Shown here: positions 27,194-35,823 of the stretch, in pieces
Layout of the letters: every line of letters begins with the position of its first letter
How positions within the stretch are numbered: position 1 is the first letter of the stretch
Origin: Sinorhizobium fredii USDA 205
Lineage (GTDB): Bacteria; Pseudomonadota; Alphaproteobacteria; Rhizobiales; Rhizobiaceae
Assembly (NCBI RefSeq): GCF_001461695.1
Contig: NZ_AUTC01000115.1
Coordinates: 1 to 64,000, forward strand
Direction: 5' to 3'
DNA length: 64,000 nucleotides
Made by a program: the position numbers and the translations under genes
The notes under the pieces: model-generated
What the model saw: the letters and a program-made list of their open reading frames with translations, nothing else
Databases searched by the model: none
What the model was told of the DNA's origin: nothing

Positions 27194-28396
27194 ATGCCCA
27201 CGCTCGCTGATCGCCTCAAGAACGTCTCCGTATCCGCCTCCGCCGCAATGACGCAGCGTGCCAGAGATCTCGCGTCGCGGGGCGTCGATGTGGTTTCTCT
27301 GTCCTCGGGCGAGCCGGATTTCCCCACCCCCTCGCACGCAATCGAGGCAGCCCATGCCGCCGCGCTCGCGGGCGATACCAAATATCCGCCGCTCGACGGC
27401 ACGCCGGCCCTCAAGGCGGCAATCGCCCGCAAATTCAAGCGGGACAACAATCTCGAGTACGAGCCCGGCCAGATCCTCGTCTCCGGCGGCGGCAAGCAGG
27501 TGATCTTCAATGCGGTGCTTGCGACCTGCAATCCGGGCGACGAGGTTGTCATCCCGTCTCCGGCCTGGATCAGCTACGCCGACATCGTCCGCTTCGCCGG
27601 CGGCGTGCCGGTTCCCGTCGCCTGCAGCCACGAGAACGGCTTCAAGCTCAGCGCCGAGGATCTGGAAGCCGCCATCACACCGCGGACCAAGTGGCTGTTC
27701 CTCAACTTCCCGAACAACCCGACCGGCGCAGCCTGCTCGCGCCAGGAGATGGCGGCGATTGCCGAAGTCATGCTGCGCCATCCCGATGTGTGGATCATGA
27801 CCGACGACATGTACGAGCACCTCGTCTATGACGACTTCGAGTTCTGCACGATCGCCGAGGTGGAGCCGCGGCTCTACGACCGGGTCCTGACGGTTAATGG
27901 CGCCTCCAAGGCCTATGCCATGACGGGTTGGCGGCTTGGCTTCTGCGGCGGGCCGAAGGCACTCCTTTCCGGCATCAGCAACGTCAACGGCCAGAACAGC
28001 GGCGGCACGTCGACGATCACCCAGGCCGCGGCCGTTGCCGTGCTCGACGGGCCGCAGGATTTGCTGAAGGAGCGCGCGGCGATCTACCGCAAGCGGCGCG
28101 ACTTCGTACTCGAAAACCTCGCCGGCATCGACGGACTGACCTGCCACAAGCCGGAGGGGGCTTTCTATCTGTTTCCGAGCATAGCCGGGCTCATCGGCAA
28201 GACGAGCAAGTCGGGCCGCAAGATCGAAACCGACACGGACTTTGTGATGGCGCTCCTTGATGAGCAGCATGTGGCGACCGTGCAGGGCGCGGCCTACGGT
28301 ATGAGCCCGTTCTTCCGCATCTCCTACGCGACCAGCATGGAGAAACTCGCCGACGGCTGCGCCCGGATCGCTGAGTTCTGCAGTGATTTGAGATAG
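27194..28396 (+). CDS. class I aminotransferase (aspartate aminotransferase-like)
   Basis: 400 residues from ATG 27194, 43 bp after pxpA. PLP-fold landmarks: SSGEPDFPTP near the N-terminus, KYPPLDGTPALKAAI, NFPNNPTGAACS for the cofactor-binding Asn, TDDMYEHLVYDD for the pyridine-N Asp/Tyr pair, and VNGASKAYAMTGWRLG with Lys239 as the Schiff-base lysine. It belongs to subgroup I-gamma aspartate/prephenate-type transaminases. The substrate may be the amino acid released by PxpABC rather than aspartate; this is inferred from the operon. Confidence 0.9.
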   Translation: MPTLADRLKNVSVSASAAMTQRARDLASRGVDVVSLSSGEPDFPTPSHAIEAAHAAALAGDTKYPPLDGTPALKAAIARKFKRDNNLEYEPGQILVSGGGKQVIFNAVLATCNPGDEVVIPSPAWISYADIVRFAGGVPVPVACSHENGFKLSAEDLEAAITPRTKWLFLNFPNNPTGAACSRQEMAAIAEVMLRHPDVWIMTDDMYEHLVYDDFEFCTIAEVEPRLYDRVLTVNGASKAYAMTGWRLGFCGGPKALLSGISNVNGQNSGGTSTITQAAAVAVLDGPQDLLKERAAIYRKRRDFVLENLAGIDGLTCHKPEGAFYLFPSIAGLIGKTSKSGRKIETDTDFVMALLDEQHVATVQGAAYGMSPFFRISYATSMEKLADGCARIAEFCSDLR

Positions 28397-28421
28397 GGCC
28401 GGGAAAAGCGGGTGTCGACAC

Positions 28422-28447
28422 CCCCCTCTGCGGAAGGGCAGAGGGGG
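28422..28447. terminator. Hairpin between converging genes
   Basis: Perfect 10-bp stem CCCCCTCTGC (28422-28431) / GCAGAGGGGG (28438-28447) with loop GGAAGG, located between the aminotransferase stop and the stop of the converging LysR gene. No clear U-run on either side. Confidence 0.5.
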
Positions 28448-28469
28448 TGCAGTCCCGGGCCACCCTGCG

Positions 28470-29375
28470 TCAATGCTTCAGCCGCTCCGTCAGCTCGCGC
28501 AGCAGCTCCTGAACAGCCAGGGCCGGCTCCGAAAGCGGTGCGAATTCCGACACGCACAGGGAGAGTGTCTCTTCGATCTTCGGCGAGATGCTCCGACAAA
28601 TCATCGGACCGGCCCCCTCCGAGACAATTCGATCGGCGACAGCCTTGGGCATGATCGTCGCACCAAGACCGCTGCTCACCGCACGGGTCAGCGTGCGGAT
28701 GACCTCGACCTCGCCAATGACGGCCAAATTCGCCCGGCTTCGCGCGAAGGCGGTTTCGACCGCGCGCCGCACGAAGTTGTAGGCTGGCGGCATCAGGAAA
28801 GGCAGCGGTTCCAGCGCCGAAATCGGCACCGGCGTGTCGCCGGCTTCAACCCCGAAACTCTCGTGCGCAACGAGGTAGAAGTCCTCGCGGAGAAGCGGAT
28901 CGAAGCGCACGCCCTTCATCGGGCCGGCGCCGTGGATCAGGGCGATTTCCAGCCGGTTGTTCATCAGCATCTGGCTGTAGGTCTGCCCGACGCTCTCGGT
29001 GAGGTGGAGGACGATGCCCGGGTAGCGTCGCCTTGTTTCCGCGAGAAGCTCCAAGGACAGGGTGGCGGCGCTGCTGAACGGCGTCAGCCCCACGGAGACG
29101 CGGCCGGCAAGCTGCTTTCCGGCCGCCACGACATCGGCATGCGCCTGCTCCATCTGCCGCAGGATGATCTGCGCGTGCCGATAGACCTGGGCGCCTGCGT
29201 CCGTCATGACCACGCCCTGCTGGCTTCTTGTCAGCAGCTTCGTTCCGAAGTGCTCCTCCAGCGCGGCGAGCTGCTGACTGAGCGCCGGCTGCGCGATGTG
29301 GAGAATGTCCGCGGCCCTTGTAATGCTCCCGGTGTCGACAATGACGACGAAGGATTTGAAACGCCTGATATCCAT
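28470..29375 (-). CDS. NAC-like LysR-type regulator
   Basis: 301 residues from ATG 29375; the open frame continues upstream but family homology begins here. The N-terminus MDIRRFKSFVVIVDTGSITR and AADILHIAQPALSQQLAALE is strikingly like the enterobacterial nitrogen-assimilation control protein NAC. Later blocks (LSGRVSVGL-like, LIHGAGPMKGVRFDPLLREDFYLV, GLGATIMPKAVADRI) also fit that subgroup. It is divergent from the SDR-ABC transporter operon, with two dyads in the 281-bp gap. Control of that operon is likely; a nitrogen signal is only suggested by the resemblance. Confidence 0.88.
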   Translation of the reverse strand: MDIRRFKSFVVIVDTGSITRAADILHIAQPALSQQLAALEEHFGTKLLTRSQQGVVMTDAGAQVYRHAQIILRQMEQAHADVVAAGKQLAGRVSVGLTPFSSAATLSLELLAETRRRYPGIVLHLTESVGQTYSQMLMNNRLEIALIHGAGPMKGVRFDPLLREDFYLVAHESFGVEAGDTPVPISALEPLPFLMPPAYNFVRRAVETAFARSRANLAVIGEVEVIRTLTRAVSSGLGATIMPKAVADRIVSEGAGPMICRSISPKIEETLSLCVSEFAPLSEPALAVQELLRELTERLKH

Positions 29376-29568
29376 TGGTGAAATATCGCTCACTGTTGCA
29401 GCCAGTCCGAATGTTACAGCCTGGCTGTTAGCTTGTAACGTCTCCTCTCCCAAGCCGAGTTTGAGAGTGAAAAAGCGTCCCGGGTCGCCGTGGAAGCAGG
29501 TCCGCCGCGCCTGGATGTTACAGAGTAGATAAGCGAAATCAATTATATAGCGACTTCTCGCCACCTTC

Positions 29569-29608
29569 ATAAGATAGGCTTATCCCTCCAAAGATAATCG
29601 GAATTATC
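29569..29608. promoter_or_regulatory. Two adjacent dyads, candidate LysR binding region
   Basis: ATAAG-N5-CTTAT (29569-29583, perfect, T-N11-A spacing) and GATAAT-CGGA-ATTATC (29593-29608, perfect). Their centres are about 24 bp apart and they lie 49-88 bp upstream of the SDR start, the usual place for recognition and activation sites of LysR proteins. They sit in the gap divergent from the NAC-like gene. Confidence 0.6.
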
Positions 29609-29656
29609 GCCGCCTCGAAAGGTCCGCTAAGGTTTCTCAAACAAAGGGGATCGCTG

Positions 29657-30427
29657 ATGCCGTTTTCCGATTACAGAACCGCGCTTGTCACCGGTGCTTC
29701 CTCCGGAATTGGAGCGGCGATCGTCGAGCGCTTCTCAGCCGAAGGGCTTGAAGTCCACGCGATCGCCCGCAGCGCCGAGCCGCTGCGCAAGCTCGCAGAA
29801 CGCACCGGTTGCGTCGCGCATGCGATCGACGTCACCGACCGAGCCGCCCTTGAAGAACTCACGAGCCGCGTCCCGTTCGACATTCTCGTCAACAATGCCG
29901 GCGTCGACCGCCCCAAGAAGTTTCTCGAAGCCGAGGATGGCGACATCGATCTGCTTGTCGACGTCAATCTTCGCGCCGTCCTCCATTTGTGCCGCATGGT
30001 GGTTCCGGGAATGGTGGCGCGTGACCGCGGCCATGTGATCAACATCTCGTCGATCGCCGGTACCTACAATTTCGGCGGAAACTCCTCCTATCATGCGACG
30101 AAGGCAGGGGTCAGCATGCTGTCGAACCAGCTGCGCATCGATGCCTTCGGCAAGCGTGTCCGCGTCACCGAAATCTGCCCGGGACGGGTCGCGACCGACA
30201 TTTTCGCGCATGTCCATGGTGACAGCCCGGAAATCCGCGAACGCTTCATCGACGGCTTCGAGCTCCCCGAAGCAAAAGACATCGCCAATGCGATCGCCTT
30301 CGCGGTCGCCGCGCCGGTCGCCGTCAACATCGGCCACATCGAGATCACGCCTACACTTCAAGTTATGGGCGGCCTGCAGACGGCAAAGCCACAGTCTCCG
30401 AAGAGCGGGGATCAGAGCGGTGAGTAA
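29657..30427 (+). CDS. short-chain dehydrogenase/reductase (SDR)
   Basis: 256 residues. Classical SDR motifs: TGASSGIG (12-19), NNAG (79-82), catalytic Ser131/132, Tyr145 and Lys149 (YHATK). The Rossmann pattern suggests NADP(H) or NAD(H). It is in the YdfG/L-allo-threonine dehydrogenase-like size class, so oxidation of a hydroxy acid is one possibility. The gene starts the operon with the amino-acid ABC transporter; its stop overlaps the permease start. Confidence 0.9.
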   Translation: MPFSDYRTALVTGASSGIGAAIVERFSAEGLEVHAIARSAEPLRKLAERTGCVAHAIDVTDRAALEELTSRVPFDILVNNAGVDRPKKFLEAEDGDIDLLVDVNLRAVLHLCRMVVPGMVARDRGHVINISSIAGTYNFGGNSSYHATKAGVSMLSNQLRIDAFGKRVRVTEICPGRVATDIFAHVHGDSPEIRERFIDGFELPEAKDIANAIAFAVAAPVAVNIGHIEITPTLQVMGGLQTAKPQSPKSGDQSGE

Positions 30428-31127
30428 CTTCGACCTTTCCGAGATCCTCGGCAATCCCGAATACGTCGCGATGCTGCTGCTCGGCATCAAGATGACCTTC
30501 GTCGTGGCGATTGGCTCCTGGACTCTTGCGATGACGCTGGCGCTGCTGCTGCTCGGCCTTCGCTACGCGCCCGGTCCGGTCGGCAATGCGTTCGTCACGG
30601 CTTATGTTTCCTACCACCGCAACGTCCCGACGCTGGTGCAGCTCCTGCTCTGGTATTTCGGCATCTTCACGCTGATGCCGGACCCGGTCACCTTCTGGCT
30701 GAACGACCACAATGCCGAGGCGATCTTCGCGGTGATCGGCCTGGGTCTCTGCCAGGCGGCCTATTTCAGCGAGGACCTCCGGTCCGGCATGCGGGCGGTG
30801 AGCCCCGGCCAGATGGAAGCGGCCCGCGCTCTCGGCCACAGCTACGTTTCGGCGATGCGTTTCGTGATGGTCCCGCAAGGGAGCAGAAACGCGCTGCCGG
30901 CCCTGATCAACCACAGCGTCTCCCTGTTCAAGAACAGCAGCCTTGCCGTCGCGATCGGCGTGGCGGAGCTCACCTACGCGGTCAAGGAGATCGAAAACTT
31001 AAGCTTCCGCACCTTCGAGAGCTACCTGCTGGTAACTGTCCTCTACCTCGTCTTCTCGCTGATGATCATGGCGCTCGGCGCCTATGTCGCCCGCAGAGCG
31101 GACCCAGTCAGGAGTGGACGAGCATGA
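30420..31127 (+). CDS. polar amino-acid ABC transporter permease 1
   Basis: 235 residues from GTG 30420, which overlaps the SDR stop. A HisM/GlnP-type permease: YHRNVPTLVQLLLWYFGIF and the cytoplasmic loop SPGQMEAARALGHSYVSAMRFVMVPQGSRNALPALINHSVSLFKNSSLA. About five membrane helices. It pairs with the following permease; both have the EAA-like loop of amino-acid importers. Confidence 0.9.
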   Translation: MSNFDLSEILGNPEYVAMLLLGIKMTFVVAIGSWTLAMTLALLLLGLRYAPGPVGNAFVTAYVSYHRNVPTLVQLLLWYFGIFTLMPDPVTFWLNDHNAEAIFAVIGLGLCQAAYFSEDLRSGMRAVSPGQMEAARALGHSYVSAMRFVMVPQGSRNALPALINHSVSLFKNSSLAVAIGVAELTYAVKEIENLSFRTFESYLLVTVLYLVFSLMIMALGAYVARRADPVRSGRA

Positions 31128-31882
31128 TCAGCGACATCATCGCCATCATCCGCGATTATTGGCTGCTTCTGCTCATCGGGCAGTATCCGAATGGTCCACT
31201 TGGGGGGCTTGCGGCAACGCTGCTGCTTTCCATCCTGGCCATCGCCTTCGCCTTTCCGGTGAGCATTGCCCTGGCGCTGGCCCGGCTTTCGAACTCACCC
31301 TTCCTGAACTGGCCGGTAACGGCGCTCGTCTACTTCACCCGCGGCGTGCCGTTGCTGATGCTGATCCTGTGGGGCTACTTCCTGGTGCCGCTCGTCACGG
31401 GAGCCAATGTCCCGAGCTTCCTCACCATGCTGGTGACGCTCGTCGTCTACCAGGGCGCGTTCCTGAGCGAGGTGGTCCGCGGTGGCATCGTGGCCCTCGG
31501 CCACGGCCAGATGGAAGCGTCCCGGGCACTCGGCCACAGCTATCTCGGCGCCATGCGCTACGTCATCCTGCCGCAGGCACTCTACAATGTCATCCCGAGC
31601 ATCATTTCGGTCTTCGTTGCGACGATCAAGGATACGACGCTCGGCTACGTGATCAACGTGCCCGACCTGACCTTCGCTGCCAGCCAGATCAACAATCAGC
31701 TGCTGACGCAGCCGTTCCAGGTCTTCTTCATCCTCGCGGCCGTCTACTACGTGATCTGCTGGTCGTTGAGCCGGGTGGCCATCGTCACGGAGCGCCGGAT
31801 CACCCGCAAGCGCGCCGGTACTGCGTCTCAGGCAACCGCAAAGTCCCTTAAACTCGCAGCTCTTACGGATCAGCCATCATGA
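31124..31882 (+). CDS. polar amino-acid ABC transporter permease 2
   Basis: 252 residues, ATGA overlap with permease 1. HisQ-like: [69 protein letters not shown]. The gene ends with a 4-bp overlap to the ATPase. It shares the family with permease 1, with an extended N-terminus. Confidence 0.9.
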   Translation: MISDIIAIIRDYWLLLLIGQYPNGPLGGLAATLLLSILAIAFAFPVSIALALARLSNSPFLNWPVTALVYFTRGVPLLMLILWGYFLVPLVTGANVPSFLTMLVTLVVYQGAFLSEVVRGGIVALGHGQMEASRALGHSYLGAMRYVILPQALYNVIPSIISVFVATIKDTTLGYVINVPDLTFAASQINNQLLTQPFQVFFILAAVYYVICWSLSRVAIVTERRITRKRAGTASQATAKSLKLAALTDQPS

Positions 31883-32643
31883 ACACGATCGCGCCCTCGA
31901 AGAATTCGCCAATGATTGCGCTGACCGGCGTCCACAAGAGCTACGGTAACTACGAGGTCCTCAAGGGAATCGACGCCGAAGTGGCGCGTGGCGAGGTGGT
32001 GGTCATCTGCGGCCCGTCCGGCTCCGGCAAGTCGACCTTGATCCGGACCGTCAACCGGCTGGAGGAAATCGGCAGCGGCTCGATCAGCTGCGATGGCAAC
32101 AACATCCATCAGCCGATGCCTGCCAAGGAACTCAACCGGCTGCGCAGCCGCATCGGCTTCGTTTTCCAGAGCTTCAATCTGTTTCCGCACCTGTCGGCCA
32201 TCGACAACATCGCGATGTCGCCGATGCGCGTGAAGGGACTTCAGCGCGACGTCGCCTATGCCAAGGCCACGAAGCTCCTCGAACGCGTCGGCCTGGCCGA
32301 CAAGGCCAATGCTTTCCCTGCTCAGCTCTCCGGAGGTCAGCAGCAACGCGTTGCGATCGCGCGCGCCTTGGCGATGGAACCGCCGGTGATGTTGTTCGAC
32401 GAGCCGACGAGCGCGCTCGATCCGGAAATGGTCGGCGAGGTCCTCTCCGTCATGAAGGGCCTGGCGGCCGACGGCATGACGATGATGTGCGTCACCCACG
32501 AGATGGGATTCGCGCGTGATGTCGCGGATCGTGTCTGGTTCATAGATCAGGGGCAGATCGTCGAATCCGCCCGGCCTGAAGATTTCTTCTCTCGCCCCCA
32601 AACCCAGCGAGCGCAGCGCTTCCTGAGCGAATTGCGGCACTAA
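31879..32643 (+). CDS. polar amino-acid ABC transporter ATP-binding protein
   Basis: 254 residues with Walker [13 protein letters not shown]-loop [31 protein letters not shown] signature, Walker [21 protein letters not shown] and the switch His in [15 protein letters not shown]. It is a HisP/GlnQ-type ATPase. Confidence 0.93.
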   Translation: MNTIAPSKNSPMIALTGVHKSYGNYEVLKGIDAEVARGEVVVICGPSGSGKSTLIRTVNRLEEIGSGSISCDGNNIHQPMPAKELNRLRSRIGFVFQSFNLFPHLSAIDNIAMSPMRVKGLQRDVAYAKATKLLERVGLADKANAFPAQLSGGQQQRVAIARALAMEPPVMLFDEPTSALDPEMVGEVLSVMKGLAADGMTMMCVTHEMGFARDVADRVWFIDQGQIVESARPEDFFSRPQTQRAQRFLSELRH

Positions 32644-32676
32644 CCAAAAGAACCAACCCCAGAGGAGACCTAAGCA

Positions 32677-33512
32677 ATGAAATTGAAATTATGGACACTA
32701 GGCGCCGCGCTCGCTGTGACCGCGATCGCCGGTCCGGCAAAGGCAGACAAGCTCGCAGAATCACGGCCGCAAAGGTGATCCGTTGCGGCACCTTCGCCGA
32801 CGTGCCGCCCTTCGCCGCGCCGGACCCGGCAACGCGCGAGATGGCGGGCTTCGACGTCGATCTCTGCAACGCGATTGCCCGCGAACTCGGCGTGAAGGCC
32901 GAGATCAAGCCGCTCTCCGTCGAAGCGCGCGTTCCCGAAGTCAAGCTCGGCCATGTCGATATCGCCGTGGCCAATCTTGCCTATACGCTGAGCCGCGCCG
33001 AACAGATCGAGTTCAGCCACCCCTATTATCTCGCCAAGGAAATGCTGATCGTAAAGGCCGATGATCCCGGCCAGAAGAAGGCGGATTTTGCTGGTGTCCG
33101 GCTCGCCTCGACGAAGGGCTCGACGTCCGAGCTCGCCATCCGCAAGAACGAGTCGAAGCCCTTGACGTTCCAGGATACCGGTTCGGCCTATCTGGCCGTT
33201 CAGCAGGGAAAGGCCCGTGGCCTGGTCGCCAACACGATGACGACGACCAAGATCGTCAACGAGTCGAAGACCAAGGGCGCCGAGATGCGGATGATCGAAG
33301 AGCCGATGCTTTTCCAGCCGATCGGCATCGGCATGAAGAAGGACGAGCCGGCCCTGACCGCCAAGATCAACGAGATCCTGGTCTCGCTCGACACGTCCGG
33401 CGAGATCAACAAGATCTGGGAGAAGTGGCTCGGACCGAACACCGAGTACAAGATGACCCGCACCGACAAGGTCGTACCGATCACCGAACTGAAGTTCGAG
33501 CCGATCCCGTAA
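32677..33512 (+). pseudogene. amino-acid ABC transporter substrate-binding protein, frameshifted
   Basis: The ATG at 32677 opens a good Sec signal peptide (MKLKLWTLGAALAVTAIAG, PAKA-D cleavage), but that frame stops after about 33 codons. The mature domain continues in another frame from about 32760 (TAAKVIRCGTFADVPPFAA..GFDVDLCNAIARELG, KPLSVEARVPEVKLGHVDIAVANLAYT) to 33512, where it looks intact. One missing base near 32757-32761, in GCAGAATCACGG, would restore a single frame reading AEITAAKVIR. A GAAA-to-GAA slip is the likeliest. It may be a recent mutation or a sequencing error; as given, no secreted binding protein is made for this transporter. Confidence 0.75.
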
Positions 33513-33661
33513 TCACTCTACGGCGATGAATGTCGCTTCCCAGGATGCGGCCTGAGCTCAGGCCGCATCCTCTCCCGCGCGCGCCCCGCCTGCGGGAAAA
33601 ATGCCCGGAGCATCGATCAAAACAATACCGGCAGCCGCCTGCGGCCCCAAGGAGACTTCAA

Positions 33662-34336
33662 ATGATCAAACTGAAGCAGAGCTTTGAACGCCCCAGCAAG
33701 GAGCAGATCGAGGCGATCGGCAGGTTTTCGCCGGCTACTCTTCATGAAGCGCAGGGCCGCAGGGGTGCTTTGTCTTCCCGCCTGAAGCCGATCGACTACC
33801 GCATGAAGCTCTGCGGCCCTGCCTTTACGGTCAAATGCGCGCCGCGCGACAACATCATGCTGCAGGTCGCGATCAACTACGCCCAGCCCGGCGACATCAT
33901 CGTCGTTTCCGCCGGCGAGTACGAAGAGGCCGGCTCGTTCGGCGACGTGCTTGCCAATGCCTGCCTGGCCAAGGGCATCGGCGGTCTGGTGACAGACACG
34001 GGCGTTCGCGACACATTGCAGTTGCGGGAGCTTGGCTTCCCGGTCTTTTCCCTGAGCGTCTGCATCAAGGGCACCGTCAAGGAGACGCTGGGCGCCACCA
34101 ACGAACCGATCCTGATTGGCGACGAAATCGTCCATCCGGGCGATATCGTCGTCGGCGACGCGGACGGCCTGGTCGTCGTCCGGCGGCAGGAAGCAGGCGA
34201 AGTTGCGAAGCTGGCCGAGGCCAGGGAAGACGCCGAAGCCGGCTACATCGCCGCCTACAAGGCCGGCAAGTCGGTCGTCGAGGTCAGCAAGCTGGAAGCG
34301 GTGCTGAAGGCCAAGGGCCTGGTGGTCGAAGACTGA
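33662..34336 (+). CDS. RraA-like aldolase/decarboxylase (HMG/CHA aldolase family)
   Basis: 224 residues from ATG 33662. Core pattern GEYEEAGSFGDVLANACLAKGIGGLVTDTGVRDTLQLRELGFPVF contains the Arg-Asp (VRD) of class II pyruvate aldolases of the RraA fold, which cleave 4-hydroxy-4-methyl-2-oxoglutarate or 4-carboxy-4-hydroxy-2-oxoadipate and decarboxylate oxaloacetate. True RraA (RNase E inhibitor) is shorter, so catalysis is more likely. It closes the SDR-ABC operon 149 bp after the binding-protein gene. Confidence 0.82.
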   Translation: MIKLKQSFERPSKEQIEAIGRFSPATLHEAQGRRGALSSRLKPIDYRMKLCGPAFTVKCAPRDNIMLQVAINYAQPGDIIVVSAGEYEEAGSFGDVLANACLAKGIGGLVTDTGVRDTLQLRELGFPVFSLSVCIKGTVKETLGATNEPILIGDEIVHPGDIVVGDADGLVVVRRQEAGEVAKLAEAREDAEAGYIAAYKAGKSVVEVSKLEAVLKAKGLVVED

Positions 34337-34507
34337 CGGGCGGGTCGTGGCGGGTGCAGCAACGATTTGAGAGCCGCTACGCCGGCTCCCACATGCATGT
34401 CAGGCCCAAAAGCGCGCCGCGTGAATACGTTCGAGGGCGACGCGCCTCCGATGTCCATGACTGTGCCCGCAGCCTCCTGCCGAACCCGCAAGGCCGGGCT
34501 CAAAGTG

Positions 34508-34548
34508 CTACAGCGACCTTTGTGCGTCTAAGACGCACGGCGCTGTAG
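34508..34548. repeat. CTACAGCG palindromic repeat, copy A
   Basis: Nested inverted repeat: CTACAGCG (34508-34515) with CGCTGTAG (34541-34548), and GTGCGTCT with AGACGCAC inside. The same element occurs inverted at 54894-54946, and weaker relatives at 52695 and 57147. It fills the gap between the aldolase and the converging methyltransferase gene. Confidence 0.6.
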
Positions 34549-34587
34549 TGTTCGGCGTCCAGCCTTTGGTGGATCCGGGATCCGGGC

Positions 34588-35664
34588 TCAGAGCCGCGCC
34601 TCCAGGATTAGGTTGAACGGCGTCTCCAGGGCGCGGCGGAAACGGCTGAAGCCGGCCTTGCGGAACACATCCTCGAGACGAGCCTCTCCGGCCTGAGCGC
34701 CAAGCACCAGGCGGCCGCCGTCGGAGATCGCGTGGGCGCAGCAGATCGTCGTCGACGCCGCGTAGTAGATGCGTGCCACCGGCGAGACGTTATCCTCGAC
34801 CCGGTCGTTGGCGAAGGGCTCGACCAGCATGATGCTGCCGCCCGGCGCGATGGCTTTCGCGGCATGCGTGGCGGCGGCGACCGGATCGCCCATATCGTGC
34901 AGGCAATCGAAGAAGCAGATGAGGTCGTAGCCCGTAGCCGGATAATCGTCGGCCCGAGCGGTCGCAAAACTCGTCCGTTCGGCAACGCCCGCCAATGCAG
35001 CGATCTTCCATGCCTCCGCCACCGATTCGAGGTGCGTGTCGAAGCCGCGGAATTCCGAGGCGGGAAAGGCCTCGGCCATGAGGACGGTCGAGTGGCCGTG
35101 ACCACAGCCGACATCGGCGACGCGCGCGCCCGCCTGAAGCTTCTCGACCACACCGTCAAGCGCCGGCAGCCATTCGGAAACCAGGCTTGCCTTGTAGGCA
35201 TTGCGATAGAAGGCGGCGACGCCGCAGAACAGCTTTCCGTCATGGTCGCCCCAGGCGACGCCCCTCCCGGTGCGAAAGGCTTCCACGGCCTTTTCCTCGT
35301 CCGACCACATCGACGCCGGCACGGCCCAGGCGTTCGGAATGAAGAAGGGACTGTCCTCGTCGGCAAGGACAAGCGCCTGTTCCGGCGCCAGCTCATAGGT
35401 GTCGCTGATCGCATGGTAGCCGACGTAGCCGCCGGCGACCTGCGAGCCCAGCCATTCGCGCACATAGCGTTCGGCGCAGCCGGCGCGGCCCGCGAGCTCG
35501 CGGGAGGTCAGCGGACCGGCTTCCGCCAGTTTCTTGTAGAGCCCGAGCCGGTGGCCGAGGCTCACCATCACGCCGCCGTATCCGGCCGACAGGTCGCCGA
35601 TGGCGCGCGCTACGAATGCATCCAGTTTCGCGGCGTCGACGCTCTTGTCTTGGGTCTGTAACAT
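34588..35664 (-). CDS. class I SAM-dependent methyltransferase (winged-helix N-domain)
   Basis: 358 residues. Residues 1-100 have a winged-helix dimerisation domain (MVSLGHRLGLYKKLAEAGPLTSRELAGRAGCAERYVREWLGSQVAGGYV) like that of Rv2258c-type methyltransferases; the SAM-binding domain follows with VADVGCGHGHSTVLMAEAFP, then FFDCLHDMGDP and GGSIMLVEPF. It is a small-molecule methyltransferase by architecture. No neighbouring pathway is evident. Start ATG 35664. Confidence 0.82.
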   Translation of the reverse strand: MLQTQDKSVDAAKLDAFVARAIGDLSAGYGGVMVSLGHRLGLYKKLAEAGPLTSRELAGRAGCAERYVREWLGSQVAGGYVGYHAISDTYELAPEQALVLADEDSPFFIPNAWAVPASMWSDEEKAVEAFRTGRGVAWGDHDGKLFCGVAAFYRNAYKASLVSEWLPALDGVVEKLQAGARVADVGCGHGHSTVLMAEAFPASEFRGFDTHLESVAEAWKIAALAGVAERTSFATARADDYPATGYDLICFFDCLHDMGDPVAAATHAAKAIAPGGSIMLVEPFANDRVEDNVSPVARIYYAASTTICCAHAISDGGRLVLGAQAGEARLEDVFRKAGFSRFRRALETPFNLILEARL

Positions 35665-35823
35665 CTCGTCTCTCCTCTACGCGCGCCGATGAATTTCGGC
35701 CACGCGCCGAGGATCGCAGCGATCGCGGTTGAGCGGCAGAGCCGAACGGTCCACAATCGGGCCGTTTAGGCCATGCGACGCGCCTGTTTTACGGCGTGGC
35801 GTCACGCCACCGGGGAATTCGCA

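Noticed and set aside
25066..27552. Long minus-strand frame (about 830 codons) opposite pxpB, pxpC and pxpA
   Set aside because: No recognisable domains, and the plus strand encodes three well-conserved family proteins.
28470..29570. Long form of the NAC-like regulator starting at 29570
   Set aside because: The extra 65 residues precede the conserved N-terminal MDIRRFKSF start and include the divergent promoter region; the shorter protein matches the family length.
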